Assembly (NCBI RefSeq): GCF_000789235.1
Contig: NZ_KN525716.1
Coordinates: 1,465,674-1,529,673, forward strand
Source: Wocania ichthyoenteri Th78
GTDB taxonomy: Bacteria > Bacteroidota > Bacteroidia > Flavobacteriales > Flavobacteriaceae
Reading direction: 5' to 3'
Length of the DNA: 64,000 nucleotides
Both the position numbers and the translations under genes were made by a program. The first letter of the stretch is position 1, and each line of letters begins with the position of its first letter. The notes under the pieces were generated by a model. It had not been told where the DNA came from. It was given only the letters and a program-made list of their open reading frames with translations, and did not search any database. Shown here one piece after another: positions 7,611-16,496 of the stretch.

Positions 7611-8588
7611 ACCCGTTGTGCATTATGATTTAAAAGAAAAAAGTTGTCCATCTTACTGATAATCAGTAACTTGTTTTAGCGATAAAACATTAATTATGAA
7701 CAACTTAAATGCAAATTACGAAAGAATATTGGAAGTATTAAGAAAAATATCAAAAGAGCAGCTTTTAGCTTATCAAAGACGACAACCCAAACTGAGTGAT
7801 TTGGAGTTGGTAAGCCTAAGCCTTACATCAGAATATATGGGTATAGATAGTGAGAGTAACCTATTTAGACAACTTCCTGATGTCATTTCATCAAAAATTA
7901 ACCGCAGTGTTTATAATCGTAGAAGAAGAAAGTTAGCAAATCATATTGATGCAATACGTTTAAAATTGGCTACTCATTTTAATGAATTTGAAGACTATTT
8001 CATTGTAGATAGTATGCCTTTAGAGGTTTGTAAGCTATCAAGAAGTTCTCGTTCAAGAATATGTAAAGAAGCTACTTATGTCTTTCCAGACAAAGGTTAT
8101 TGTGCTTCTCAAAGTGCTAATTATTATGGGTATAAATTACATGCTATTTGTTCTGTTAGCGGTATTTTTCAGAGTATAGATTTGAGTCCGGCATCTGTTC
8201 ATGATGTGAATTATCTTAAAGATATTAAAGCACAAATTAGCAATTGCACTTTAATTGGTGATAGAGGTTATTTATCCGCAGAAATTCAACTTAACTTGTT
8301 TGATACTTGTAACATAAAGCTAAATACACCGATGAGAAATAATCAAAACAATTACAAAAAACAACCGTACATTTTTAGAAAATCGAGAAAGAGGATAGAA
8401 ACTTTATTTTCTCAACTGTGTGACCAATTCATGATAAGACGCAACTACGCTAAGTCTTTTGAAGGCTTTAAGACCAGAATAATATCTAAAATAACTTCGC
8501 TAACTGTAATTCAATACATTAACAAATTTGTCTTTGATAGAAAAATAAACAATATAAAAATCAGCATTATTTAAAATGCACAACGGGT
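7611..8588 (+). mobile_element. IS982-family insertion sequence, 978 bp, apparently complete
   Basis: The element begins ACCCGTTGTGCATT and ends with the inverted copy AATGCACAACGGGT (14-bp perfect terminal repeats). It is flanked by 7-bp direct repeats TAAATTA and contains one intact transposase gene. Length, ACCC... ends and duplication size fit the IS982 family. The perfect ends and duplication point to a recent insertion, right at the 3' end of the ArsR operon. Confidence 0.93.
7696..8574 (+). CDS. IS982-family DDE transposase
   Basis: Protein of 292 residues, full length for the family. Catalytic residues can be placed at Asp105 (FIVDSMPLEVCK), Asp189 (IGDRGY) and Glu235 (RKRIETLFSQL). 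The N-terminal half carries the basic YNRRRRKL region. The reading frame is uninterrupted and occupies nearly all of the element, so it is likely active. It catalyses cut-and-paste or copy movement of its own element. Confidence 0.95.
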   Translation: MNNLNANYERILEVLRKISKEQLLAYQRRQPKLSDLELVSLSLTSEYMGIDSESNLFRQLPDVISSKINRSVYNRRRRKLANHIDAIRLKLATHFNEFEDYFIVDSMPLEVCKLSRSSRSRICKEATYVFPDKGYCASQSANYYGYKLHAICSVSGIFQSIDLSPASVHDVNYLKDIKAQISNCTLIGDRGYLSAEIQLNLFDTCNIKLNTPMRNNQNNYKKQPYIFRKSRKRIETLFSQLCDQFMIRRNYAKSFEGFKTRIISKITSLTVIQYINKFVFDRKINNIKISII

Positions 8589-8595
8589 TAAATTA
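8589..8595. repeat. Right target-site duplication (TAAATTA)
   Basis: Exact partner of 7604-7610. Confidence 0.85.
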
Positions 8596-8621
8596 TAATT
8601 AATAGCTAAAATATTTTATTT

Positions 8622-8638
8622 AGTTAGGATTCCTTATT
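8622..8638. promoter_or_regulatory. Putative MarR operator, copy 1
   Basis: AGTTAGGATTCCTTATT matches the ideal palindrome AGTTAGGATTCCTAACT in 14 of 17 positions. It lies 36 bp before the thioredoxin-like gene. Two related copies lie before the next two genes. Confidence 0.5.
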
Positions 8639-8674
8639 ATATTAGCATCATAATTAATTTAAAAATATAACATT

Positions 8675-8908
8675 ATGAGTAAATCCATTTTTTATCACGC
8701 AGGTTGTCCCGTTTGCATAAGTGCAGAACACGACATTATTAATTTAATAGGAGCAGAAAATGTAGATATTGTGCATTTTGGTGAAGACAACTCAAGAATT
8801 ACTGAAGCAGAAAATGCTGGTGTAAAATCGGTTCCAGCTTTGGTAACTCCAAACGGAAATGTACTTCATATTAACTTTGGTGCTTCAATGGAAGCAGTAA
8901 AAGGGTAA
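8675..8908 (+). CDS. Small thioredoxin/glutaredoxin-like protein (CPVC)
   Basis: Protein of 77 residues with a thioredoxin-fold N-terminus (SIFYHAGCPVCISAE), redox motif CPVC with cysteines 11 and 14, and the cis-proline motif SVPAL at about 52-56. It is glutaredoxin-sized and probably acts in thiol reduction or transfer in the cytoplasm; the partner is unknown. It lies first in a cluster with a DUF2024 gene and a MarR regulator, each preceded by a similar palindrome, so expression is probably controlled by that MarR protein. Confidence 0.82.
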   Translation: MSKSIFYHAGCPVCISAEHDIINLIGAENVDIVHFGEDNSRITEAENAGVKSVPALVTPNGNVLHINFGASMEAVKG

Positions 8909-8923
8909 TTTTTTAATTCTTTT

Positions 8924-8940
8924 AGTTAGGAATCCTATTT
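8924..8940. promoter_or_regulatory. Putative MarR operator, copy 2
   Basis: AGTTAGGAATCCTATTT, with the core TAGGAATCCTA, lies 19 bp before the DUF2024 gene. It is related to the copies at 8622 and 9227. Confidence 0.5.
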
Positions 8941-8959
8941 AAAATAAAAACATAAAACT

Positions 8960-9232
8960 ATGAAAATTTCAGTTTGGGATACATACGTAAAAAGAGAAGA
9001 TGGTAAATTAATGCATTTTGATATTCTGGTGCCAAATAGTTTAGATGATAAACAAATCATTTTAAATTATGGCACGAGATATTTAAAAAGTAAAGTTTTT
9101 AAAACAGAAAGTATATCATCAAAAATTTGCAACTTTTGCCATATCGAACAGGCTACCGATGTTATTGTAAATGACATTAAAAACAAAGGATTTTCGATTA
9201 TTGAAATGGAAAATTGCAACTTATTTAATTAG
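8960..9232 (+). CDS. DUF2024 family protein
   Basis: Protein of 90 residues with the family start KISVWDTYVKREDGKLMHFDILVP and two cysteine-containing segments, CNFCH at about 57-61 and a C-terminal IIEMENC. DUF2024 has no known biochemical role; the conserved cysteines would suit a metal or redox function. It lies between the thioredoxin-like gene and the MarR gene on the same strand. The stop codon overlaps the third palindrome, and a strong terminator follows. Confidence 0.85.
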   Translation: MKISVWDTYVKREDGKLMHFDILVPNSLDDKQIILNYGTRYLKSKVFKTESISSKICNFCHIEQATDVIVNDIKNKGFSIIEMENCNLFN

Positions 9233-9243
9233 GATTACTAACT
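9227..9243. promoter_or_regulatory. Putative MarR operator, copy 3
   Basis: AATTAGGATTACTAACT is the best copy on its right half (CTAACT). It overlaps the DUF2024 stop codon and precedes the marR-type gene, as expected for an autoregulated repressor. Confidence 0.5.
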
Positions 9244-9245
9244 TT

Positions 9246-9277
9246 GCCTGTCAACCTAAGGTTGACAGGCATTTTTT
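9246..9277 (+). terminator. Perfect 12-bp stem terminator abutting the MarR start codon
   Basis: GCCTGTCAACCT pairs perfectly with AGGTTGACAGGC around one central base, followed by ATTTTTT. The last T is directly before the ATG of the MarR gene. It should stop transcripts from the DUF2024 gene and would hide the translation-initiation region in any read-through RNA. Confidence 0.75.
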
Positions 9278-9883
9278 ATGAGCGATAACATTTTTAATCC
9301 AACACATCAAGAAACCAACACCTCTAATAAGATTGTTGCTGGTTTAGAGCGCATTTCTGAAGCCTTTAAAGTATTGCTTTGGGAAAAGGCAAAGCTTTTA
9401 GGTTTAAGTCCTATACAAATTCAAATACTCATTTTTATTAATTATCATAAAATAGAATTTTGTAATGTGAGCCATTTGGCTAAAGAATTCAACGTTACAA
9501 AACCCACCATTAGTGATGCTGTTAAAGTTTTAGTGAATAAAGGATTCATTAAAAAAGTATATTCTACTTCTGATAGTAGAAGTTATGCGATACAATTATC
9601 AGATTCTGGAAAAGCTATTGTTACCGAAACCGAAAATTTTGCACATCCTTTAAAAAAGCAATTAAACGGAATTGATAATGAAGACTTAGAGTCTACCTTT
9701 AAAACGCTTAGTAAACTCATTTATAAATTAAATCAAATTGGTGTTTTAACAGTTCAGCGTACTTGTTATGCTTGTAAGTTTTATCAAAAAAATGACAATC
9801 AACATTTTTGTAATTTATTGGAAAAGGAATTACATAATTCTGAGATTAGGATTGATTGTGGTGAGTTTGAGCAGAAGGTTTAA
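9278..9883 (+). CDS. MarR-family regulator with C-terminal four-cysteine segment
   Basis: Protein of 201 residues with a MarR winged-helix domain at about 20-145: recognition region VTKPTISDAVKVLVNKGFIKK and wing TSDSRSYAIQL. A C-terminal extension of about 35 residues holds CYACKFYQ...HFC...RIDCGEF, four cysteines that could bind zinc or an Fe-S cluster or act as a redox switch. It is longer than usual MarR proteins (about 140-150). The start is fixed by the terminator immediately upstream; no ribosome binding site is visible. It probably regulates the two small redox-type genes upstream through the repeated palindrome. Confidence 0.88.
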   Translation: MSDNIFNPTHQETNTSNKIVAGLERISEAFKVLLWEKAKLLGLSPIQIQILIFINYHKIEFCNVSHLAKEFNVTKPTISDAVKVLVNKGFIKKVYSTSDSRSYAIQLSDSGKAIVTETENFAHPLKKQLNGIDNEDLESTFKTLSKLIYKLNQIGVLTVQRTCYACKFYQKNDNQHFCNLLEKELHNSEIRIDCGEFEQKV

Positions 9884-10051
9884 TCACATAACTCAATCAA
9901 AATAAAATAGCCAACCATCAGACAAATCTTTCCGTTCTGAATTCTCTTTATTTATTAAAGTAAGCTTTTTAATTCTTTTATATTTTTTGATTTGTTTTTC
10001 TCTCAAGTTTTCTAATGAAAAAAAACTCAGAATGACAAAAACATTATAGCA

Positions 10052-13000
10052 TCAATTCAACTTAAACCTTACATCCTGAGCTTCTAATTCATTTAAAAGC
10101 TCTTGACACACTTTAACTTTTTGCTTTCTACTAGGCATGGTTAATTTTATTTTTTCTTTGGTATCATATACTAAAAAGTTAAGGGCTTGATTTCCTGGAT
10201 GCATATTAATCAACTCTTTTAAAGCTATTATTTTCTGTTCATCTAAATCTTTTATATCAACTTGTATAGACAGTTTCTTTGCATAATTTTCCATCACATC
10301 GTGCAATAATTGGAAATTATTAAACTGTAATCGCGGGTCGCTTTTCTTTCCGGTGTCTTTATTTATCCAGCCTTCACGCACAAAGGTTTTTACAAACACA
10401 AAACTGTTTTTGAGTAAAAAATGTCTGAATTTTAAATACTCTTCCCCAAAAATTCGGAATTCAAAACTATCGGTATAATCTTCAACAGTAAATAATGCCC
10501 AACCTTTCCCCTGCTTACTTACGCGGTGTTGTACATCGGTTACTACACCTCCAAAAACAATTTCTCTGTTAATATAAGGTTCTAAGTTATTAAACATGGC
10601 AACAGTACCGTTACAAAACGTTTTCATTTCGGTTTTAAAATCATCCAACGGGTGTCCAGAAATATAAATCCCAACAACTTCACGTTCTTTACTTAATTTT
10701 TCCATAGTTCCCCATTCTTCACATGGTGGTACTTCGGGTTCTGCAATTTGTACATCGCTAGATTCCCCAAACAAACTTACTTGTGCAGAGTTTTCGTTTT
10801 CTTGGTGTTTATGCGCATACTTAATGGCTTTCTCTAAAAAGGTAATACCATCACCATCATCATGAAAATACTGTGCTCTGTGTGTATCGGACAAACCATC
10901 AAAACCGCCTGCTAAGGCTAAGTTTTCAAATGCTTTTTTGTTAGCGGCTCGTAAATCGATACGTTTTGCAAAATCGAAAATAGATTTATAATGTCCGTCT
11001 TCTTTTCTGTTATTAACTATCGTCATTACTGCCCCGTGACCGACGCCTTTAATAGCTCCCATACCAAAACGAACTGCATTATCTTTGTTAACCGAAAACT
11101 TATAAAACGATTCGTTTACATCTGGACCAAGAACGGGTAATTTCATGCGTTTGCATTCTTCCATAAAGAAGGTAACCTGCTTAATATCGTTCATATTATT
11201 CGATAAAACCGCTGCCATATATTCGGCAGGGTAATGTGCTTTTAAATAGGCTGTTTGATAAGCAATCCACGCATAACATGTAGAGTGCGATTTGTTAAAA
11301 GCATAACTTGCAAAAGCTTCCCAATCTTTCCAGACTTTTTCTAAAATTTTAGCATCATGCCCGTTTGCACTGGCTTGCTCAATAAACTTCGGTTTCATTT
11401 TATCAAGAACCGCAATTTGTTTTTTACCCATCGCCTTACGCAAAACATCTGCTTCACCTTTTGTAAAACCTGCCAAACTTTGAGATAATAACATTACTTG
11501 CTCTTGATAAACCGTAATACCATAGGTTTCTTTCAAGTACTCTTCCATCGCTGGTAAATCGTACTCAATATCTTCATCGCCATGTTTTCTTCGAACAAAA
11601 CTTGGGATATATTCCATGGGCCCTGGTCGGTACAAAGCGTTCATTGCAATTAAATCTTCAAAAACCGTAGGTTTTAAATCACGAAGGTGTTTTTGCATTC
11701 CAGGAGATTCATATTGAAAAACGCCAACAGTTTCTCCACGTTGAAAGAGCGCATAGGTTTCTTCGTCATCTAATGGAAAATTATCTGGATCGAGTAAAAT
11801 ATCATGTTTTGCTTTAACGATTTTTACGGTATCTTTAATTAAAGTCAAGGTTTTTAAGCCTAAGAAATCCATTTTTAATAAACCCGCAGATTCTACTACC
11901 GAGTTATCAAATTGGGTGACATATAAATCGGAATCTTTGGCAGTTGCGACAGGAACAAACTTGGTGATATCATCTGGGGTTATAATTACTCCGCAGGCAT
12001 GAATTCCTGTATTACGCACCGAACCTTCAAGCGTTCTTGCTAAGTTTACGGTTTCTGCTTCTAAATCGTCGCCTTCAGAAATATTTAAAAGTTCATTTAC
12101 TTTTTCTAAATCTTCAGCCCTAAACTTTTTAGCTAATTCTTTTTCATCCAACCCAAAAATCTTTCCGAGTTTGGACATCGTTGGAATTAACTTCGCAATT
12201 CTATCGGCATCAAATAATGGCAAATCTAGTACACGAGCGGTATCTCGAATGGAAGATTTTGCAGCCATCGTACCGTAAGTAATAATTTGCGCTACTTGGT
12301 TGCTACCATATTTTTCAATAACGTAATCCATCACACGACTTCTGCCTTCATCATCAAAATCAATATCAATATCTGGCATACTAATACGGTCTGGATTTAA
12401 AAAACGCTCAAAAAGCAAATCGTATTTAAGTGGGTCTATATTGGTAATCCAAAGGCAATAGGCTACTACAGAACCTGCTGCCGAACCACGACCTGGACCA
12501 ACGGACACATCCATATTTCTAGCTTCGCGAATAAAATCTTCAACAATTAAAAAATATCCAGGGTATCCTGTGTTTTCAATAACGCTTAACTCAAAATCGA
12601 GTCTTTCTTGAATATCTTCTGAGAGGTCTTCGCCATAGCGTTTTTTTGCACCCTCGTAAGTAAGGTGTTTCAAATATGCATTTTCACCTCGCTTACCTCC
12701 ATCCGTTAAATCATCTTCATGCTTGAATTTTTCAGGAATATCGAAAGCAGGCAATAAAACATCGCGTGCTAATTGATACCCTTCTACTTTATCTACTACC
12801 TCTTGAATATTCAAAATGGCTTCTGGCATATCATGAAACAATTGTTTCATCTCCTCAGAAGACTTAAAATAATAGTCTTGGTTTGGTAATCCATATCTAT
12901 ATCCCCGACCACGCCCTATGGGTGTCGCTTGCTTTTCACCATCTTTTACACAGAGTAAAATATCGTGTGCATTAGCATCTTCTTGTTTTCTATAATAAGT

Positions 13001-14440
13001 ATTGTTTGATGCAATTAATTTAACATTGTGTTTCTTCGCTAGATTTATTAAAGTAGGATTAACTCGGTTTTCGTCTTCCTGATTGTGTCGCATCAATTCG
13101 ACATACAAATCATCTCCAAACTCATTTTTCCACCAAAGCAGAGCTTCTTCAGCTTGATTTTCACCAATATTTAAAATCTTACTTGGTACTTCACCATATA
13201 AATTTCCTGTTAAACAAATCAAATCTTCTTTATATTCTTGAATGAGTTTTTTATCAATTCGTGGTAAATAATAAAAGCCATTAACAAAGGCATGCGACGA
13301 TAATTTAGCCAAATTATGATAGCCGTTTTTGTTTTTAGCTAACAGTACAATTTGATAACCGTTATCTTTTCTAGTTTTATCCAAATGATTTTCGCAAACA
13401 AAAAACTCGCATCCAACAATGGGTTTTATTTCTTTTGCAGTGGTTTCTTCACCTTTTCCTTCAGCTTCAGCTATTTTAGCTTTTACACCACTGTTATGTT
13501 TGTTTACGGCATTTACAAAGTGAAAAGCCCCCATCATATTTGCATGATCTGTTAAGGCAACCGCTGGCATATTATATTCGGCTGCCGCCGAAACAATATC
13601 AGACACACTCATTGTAGATTGCAACACTGAAAACTGTGAATGATTATGCAAGTGCACAAAATCGACATCTTTTAATTCAGAAACATTTTGTTTGATTTCT
13701 TCAGTAGAAATGCCACTAGTTTGCGCTTTCTGTAACCGCTCATTAATCTTCGCACTTTCTTTTTTAAGATTGATGTGTTTTAAACCAATCAGTTGAATAG
13801 TTTGTGGATTTGCTTCCGAGAATTTCTGGAAATAATCGGGCTGAACATCCAACTGCTCTTTGGTATATTCTCCTAAACGAATTAGTTCAAAAAAACAACG
13901 TGTTGTTGCTTCAACATCGGCAGTGGCATTATGCGCTTCGGCAAAAGGGGTATTAAATAAAAACTCGTGTAATTCAGTTAGCGTTGGTAATTTAAATTTA
14001 CCATAACGACCACCAGGAATTTGACACAAACTTGCCGTATGTTCGGTACAAGTATCTAAAACCGGTAATTCTTGAAGTTGATTTGCCACATTGCCACGTA
14101 CAAATTCGGCGCCCATAATATTCAAATCGAACTTTACATTTTGCCCAACTACAAATTTTGTTTTCGCTAAAGCTTCGTTAAACTTTTCTAAAACTACAGC
14201 TAAAGGAATCCCTTGTTCTTGAGCTAATTCTGTAGAAATACCATGAATTTTCTCTGCATCATAAGGAATATTAAAGCCATCAGGTTGCACCAAATAATCT
14301 TGACTTTCAATACAGTTTCCCATGGCATCGTGCAGTTGCCATGCAATTTGTATACACCTCGGCCAATTGTCGGTATCGGTAATGGGTGCGTCCCAACGTT
14401 TTGGCAATCCTGTGGTTTCTGTATCGAAAATTAAGTACAT
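10052..14440 (-). CDS. dnaE: DNA polymerase III alpha subunit with N-terminal proofreading exonuclease
   Basis: Protein of 1,462 residues. Residues 1-190 form a DEDDh 3'-5' exonuclease with Asp6, Glu8, Asp105, His170 and Asp175 all present, as in the separate epsilon subunit DnaQ. The PHP domain starts at about 258 (HLHNHSQFSV). The polymerase core contains PGRGSAAGS at about 648 and the catalytic MPDIDIDFDDEGR at about 689-701. Helix-hairpin-helix and OB-fold parts follow near the C-terminus. This exonuclease-DnaE fusion is typical of Flavobacteria and joins replication and proofreading in one chain. It is transcribed alone; a terminator separates it from the upstream gene. Confidence 0.97.
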   Translation of the reverse strand: MYLIFDTETTGLPKRWDAPITDTDNWPRCIQIAWQLHDAMGNCIESQDYLVQPDGFNIPYDAEKIHGISTELAQEQGIPLAVVLEKFNEALAKTKFVVGQNVKFDLNIMGAEFVRGNVANQLQELPVLDTCTEHTASLCQIPGGRYGKFKLPTLTELHEFLFNTPFAEAHNATADVEATTRCFFELIRLGEYTKEQLDVQPDYFQKFSEANPQTIQLIGLKHINLKKESAKINERLQKAQTSGISTEEIKQNVSELKDVDFVHLHNHSQFSVLQSTMSVSDIVSAAAEYNMPAVALTDHANMMGAFHFVNAVNKHNSGVKAKIAEAEGKGEETTAKEIKPIVGCEFFVCENHLDKTRKDNGYQIVLLAKNKNGYHNLAKLSSHAFVNGFYYLPRIDKKLIQEYKEDLICLTGNLYGEVPSKILNIGENQAEEALLWWKNEFGDDLYVELMRHNQEDENRVNPTLINLAKKHNVKLIASNNTYYRKQEDANAHDILLCVKDGEKQATPIGRGRGYRYGLPNQDYYFKSSEEMKQLFHDMPEAILNIQEVVDKVEGYQLARDVLLPAFDIPEKFKHEDDLTDGGKRGENAYLKHLTYEGAKKRYGEDLSEDIQERLDFELSVIENTGYPGYFLIVEDFIREARNMDVSVGPGRGSAAGSVVAYCLWITNIDPLKYDLLFERFLNPDRISMPDIDIDFDDEGRSRVMDYVIEKYGSNQVAQIITYGTMAAKSSIRDTARVLDLPLFDADRIAKLIPTMSKLGKIFGLDEKELAKKFRAEDLEKVNELLNISEGDDLEAETVNLARTLEGSVRNTGIHACGVIITPDDITKFVPVATAKDSDLYVTQFDNSVVESAGLLKMDFLGLKTLTLIKDTVKIVKAKHDILLDPDNFPLDDEETYALFQRGETVGVFQYESPGMQKHLRDLKPTVFEDLIAMNALYRPGPMEYIPSFVRRKHGDEDIEYDLPAMEEYLKETYGITVYQEQVMLLSQSLAGFTKGEADVLRKAMGKKQIAVLDKMKPKFIEQASANGHDAKILEKVWKDWEAFASYAFNKSHSTCYAWIAYQTAYLKAHYPAEYMAAVLSNNMNDIKQVTFFMEECKRMKLPVLGPDVNESFYKFSVNKDNAVRFGMGAIKGVGHGAVMTIVNNRKEDGHYKSIFDFAKRIDLRAANKKAFENLALAGGFDGLSDTHRAQYFHDDGDGITFLEKAIKYAHKHQENENSAQVSLFGESSDVQIAEPEVPPCEEWGTMEKLSKEREVVGIYISGHPLDDFKTEMKTFCNGTVAMFNNLEPYINREIVFGGVVTDVQHRVSKQGKGWALFTVEDYTDSFEFRIFGEEYLKFRHFLLKNSFVFVKTFVREGWINKDTGKKSDPRLQFNNFQLLHDVMENYAKKLSIQVDIKDLDEQKIIALKELINMHPGNQALNFLVYDTKEKIKLTMPSRKQKVKVCQELLNELEAQDVRFKLN

Positions 14441-14550
14441 TTTTATGTTTAGATGTTTATTATTAAATCGTTTACAAAACGAGAACTTAGCCTATAAAAA
14501 TACATAGAATTTATACTTTTCTAAAGTGAAGTTATAAACAATTGTAAACA

Positions 14551-14576
14551 AAAAGTGCAGCCCGATGGGCTGCACT
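14551..14576 (-). terminator. Terminator after the DUF2383 gene
   Basis: GTGCAGCCC and GGGCTGCAC form a perfect 9-bp stem with a 3-nt loop. On the minus strand the stem runs into TTTTTG. Confidence 0.75.
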
Positions 14577-14601
14577 CCTCTTAACCAAAACTAACTAACT
14601 T

Positions 14602-15078
14602 TTATGAAACTAACTCTTCATGCACTTTTTCAGTATTAATTGCCGCTCGAATAGCATTTCTTTGCTTAAATAACATTGTATCAATACTTGGCGGCAAAGC
14701 TCTATCTTTTAAAACCTCATTGTATTCTTCAAGACTTGCTTCTTCCCCTCTAATAGCTTCATCTAAAATGGCCTCTTCATTGTTTGATATGAATAGCGAT
14801 TTTAAGCTCATCCAATTTCTGTGTACTGCACCTTTAAAACTCCCAGAGTCTTCTGGGATTTCACCATAACGTAAAATTTCTGTTCTTAAGCCTTTAGCAA
14901 ATTCGCTTCGTTCTGAAGCTCTTCGTTTAAAGAAAATTTTTAACGTTGGGCTATCTACATTTTCAGCAGCATTCAAATACCCTTTTTCGGCAACATAATT
15001 CTTAATTAATAATTCGTTTAATTTGTTTGAAATTTCTTCTGTATACTTCATATTATCATTTTCATTTTTAAATTTCAT
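14602..15078 (-). CDS. PA2169-type four-helix-bundle protein (DUF2383)
   Basis: Protein of 158 residues, almost wholly helical, with ferritin-like spacing of acidic and basic residues (NYVAEKGYLNAAENV, RRASERSEFAKGL, AIRGEEASLEEYNEVL). DUF2383 proteins are ferritin-like bundles often expressed in stress or stationary phase; their function is not known. A second ATG nine codons in (MKYTEEI) is also a possible start. The gene is monocistronic with a strong terminator and has a 9-bp inverted repeat 20 bp upstream that may be an operator. Confidence 0.8.
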   Translation of the reverse strand: MKFKNENDNMKYTEEISNKLNELLIKNYVAEKGYLNAAENVDSPTLKIFFKRRASERSEFAKGLRTEILRYGEIPEDSGSFKGAVHRNWMSLKSLFISNNEEAILDEAIRGEEASLEEYNEVLKDRALPPSIDTMLFKQRNAIRAAINTEKVHEELVS

Positions 15079-15098
15079 GTGTTTGTTTTAACTGCTTC

Positions 15099-15122
15099 TC
15101 AAAGGTCACATGCGACCTTTGA
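15099..15122. promoter_or_regulatory. Inverted repeat upstream of the DUF2383 gene
   Basis: TCAAAGGTC-N6-GACCTTTGA is a perfect 9-bp inverted repeat, 20 bp before the start codon. It could be an operator for a dimeric regulator or a leader hairpin; the sequence alone cannot decide. Confidence 0.4.
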
Positions 15123-15341
15123 TGATTATACTAATTATTAAACACATTCAAATAATTATTATAATCGTGTCGGTTTCAATAATTTCTTTAAAGATGTGTA
15201 TTGTTTCACATCATTTCCCTTAATATACAACAGAAGACCTCTTTTGTCAAGCGATTTAACAGGGTTTGTGAAAAATTTAAGAAACGTTAACAAATTCAAT
15301 CTATTTATTATAATTTAGAGGCTTATTTTTATATAAAATCT

Positions 15342-16412
15342 ATGAGACTTTATTTTAGCATTTTTTTAATTGCATTAACACTGTTTAATTGTAAATCGGA
15401 AAGCAATCTGTTAAGCACACTTTATATTGGCACTTATACTGATGGCGATAGCAAAGGCATTTATCAATTTCAATTTAATTCTGAAACTGGCGCATTAACC
15501 GAAAAGCAATTGGCGACGACTTCTGTAAACCCGTCATTTATAACCTATTCGGCAGATAAAAACTACATGTATGCTGTTAATGAAACTGAAAACGGCACTG
15601 TTTCTGCTTTTAAAGTTGAAACAGACAAAACCCTAACATTTATAAATAAAGCTAGCACCCATGGCGAGCATCCTTGTCATATTGCGATTAACGAACAAGG
15701 AAACAAAGCTGTTGTTTCAAATTATACAGGAGGAAATTTCTCTTTGCACACTATTAAGGATGATGGCGCATTAAATGAAGCTTTTCAAGTTTTAGAGCAT
15801 AAAACCGATAGCATTGTTTCGCATGCACATTCTGCTCAGTTTTTTAAAACTGATTTATATGCCACAGATTTAGGCTTGAATGCCGTTTTTAATTATCGAT
15901 TATCAAACCAAACATATAAATTGATTTCTCCTTCAATTGTTGATTTAGAAAACGAATCTGGTCCAAGGCATTTTTCGTTAACAAACGATGGTAAATATAT
16001 TTACATTATAAATGAGCTTTCTAGCACAATTACTTCAGCTAAAAAAACAGAAAACGGATTTGAATTTATTGAAACAATTTCAACTTTAGATGATGATTTT
16101 AATGACGCAAGTTATTGTGCCGACATTCATTTATCTAAAGACGAACAATTTTTGTACGGTTCAAATCGTGGCGAAAACTCTATTGTTGTTTTTAAGAGAG
16201 ATGTAACTTCTGGCAAGCTTAATAAAATTCAAAACATAAGTGTTCATGGAGATTGGCCTCGAAACTTTACTATAGACCCAACTGGTAAATTCTTGTTAGT
16301 AGCCAATCAAAAAAGTAACAACATTTCTGTTTTTACGATTGATGAAACTAGCGGAAAACTCAGCTTTTTAAACGCCGTAGAATTCCCTTCTCCTGTATGC
16401 TTATTATTCTAA
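15342..16412 (+). CDS. Lactonase-family seven-bladed beta-propeller lipoprotein
   Basis: Protein of 356 residues with a lipoprotein signal ending LFNC17 and the repeated blade pattern of the 6-phosphogluconolactonase/muconate-lactonizing YbhE family (YIGTYTDGDSKGIYQF, GEHPCHIAINEQGNKAVVSNYTGG, SGPRHFSLTNDGKYIY, GDWPRNFTIDPTGKFLLVANQ). Cytoplasmic relatives hydrolyse 6-phosphogluconolactone. The lipid anchor places this one in the envelope, so a different lactone substrate is likely. It stands alone between dnaE/DUF2383 and the rpsP promoter. Confidence 0.87.
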   Translation: MRLYFSIFLIALTLFNCKSESNLLSTLYIGTYTDGDSKGIYQFQFNSETGALTEKQLATTSVNPSFITYSADKNYMYAVNETENGTVSAFKVETDKTLTFINKASTHGEHPCHIAINEQGNKAVVSNYTGGNFSLHTIKDDGALNEAFQVLEHKTDSIVSHAHSAQFFKTDLYATDLGLNAVFNYRLSNQTYKLISPSIVDLENESGPRHFSLTNDGKYIYIINELSSTITSAKKTENGFEFIETISTLDDDFNDASYCADIHLSKDEQFLYGSNRGENSIVVFKRDVTSGKLNKIQNISVHGDWPRNFTIDPTGKFLLVANQKSNNISVFTIDETSGKLSFLNAVEFPSPVCLLF

Positions 16413-16441
16413 ATAAAATACTGATAATTAAAAAAATATAG

Positions 16442-16449
16442 TATCTTTG
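16442..16449 (+). promoter_or_regulatory. -7 promoter element of rpsP
   Basis: TATCTTTG is a perfect TAnnTTTG. With the start about 3 nt after the G, the rpsP leader is about 45 nt. The extended sequence TATCTTTGCGCCCTC is nearly identical to that before hemD at 42808. Confidence 0.6.
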
Positions 16450-16466
16450 CGCCCTCATTAATAACC

Positions 16467-16481
16467 GAGGTCGAGAACCTC
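16467..16481 (+). other. Small hairpin in the rpsP leader
   Basis: GAGGT and ACCTC pair around a 5-nt loop, 15 bp before the rpsP ATG. It could affect translation or be part of a ribosomal-protein leader; evidence is structural only. Confidence 0.3.
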
Positions 16482-16496
16482 AAATAATTAATTATT

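Noticed and set aside
9900-10040. Possible repeat between the MarR gene and dnaE
   Set aside because: TTCTGAATT and CTCAGAATGAC are suggestive of the flavobacterial repeat type, but no convincing pairing or second copy was seen.
13352-13555. Plus-strand open frames inside dnaE
   Set aside because: They are antisense shadows of the dnaE gene, low in complexity and without family resemblance; the same applies to the other short frames opposite long genes.
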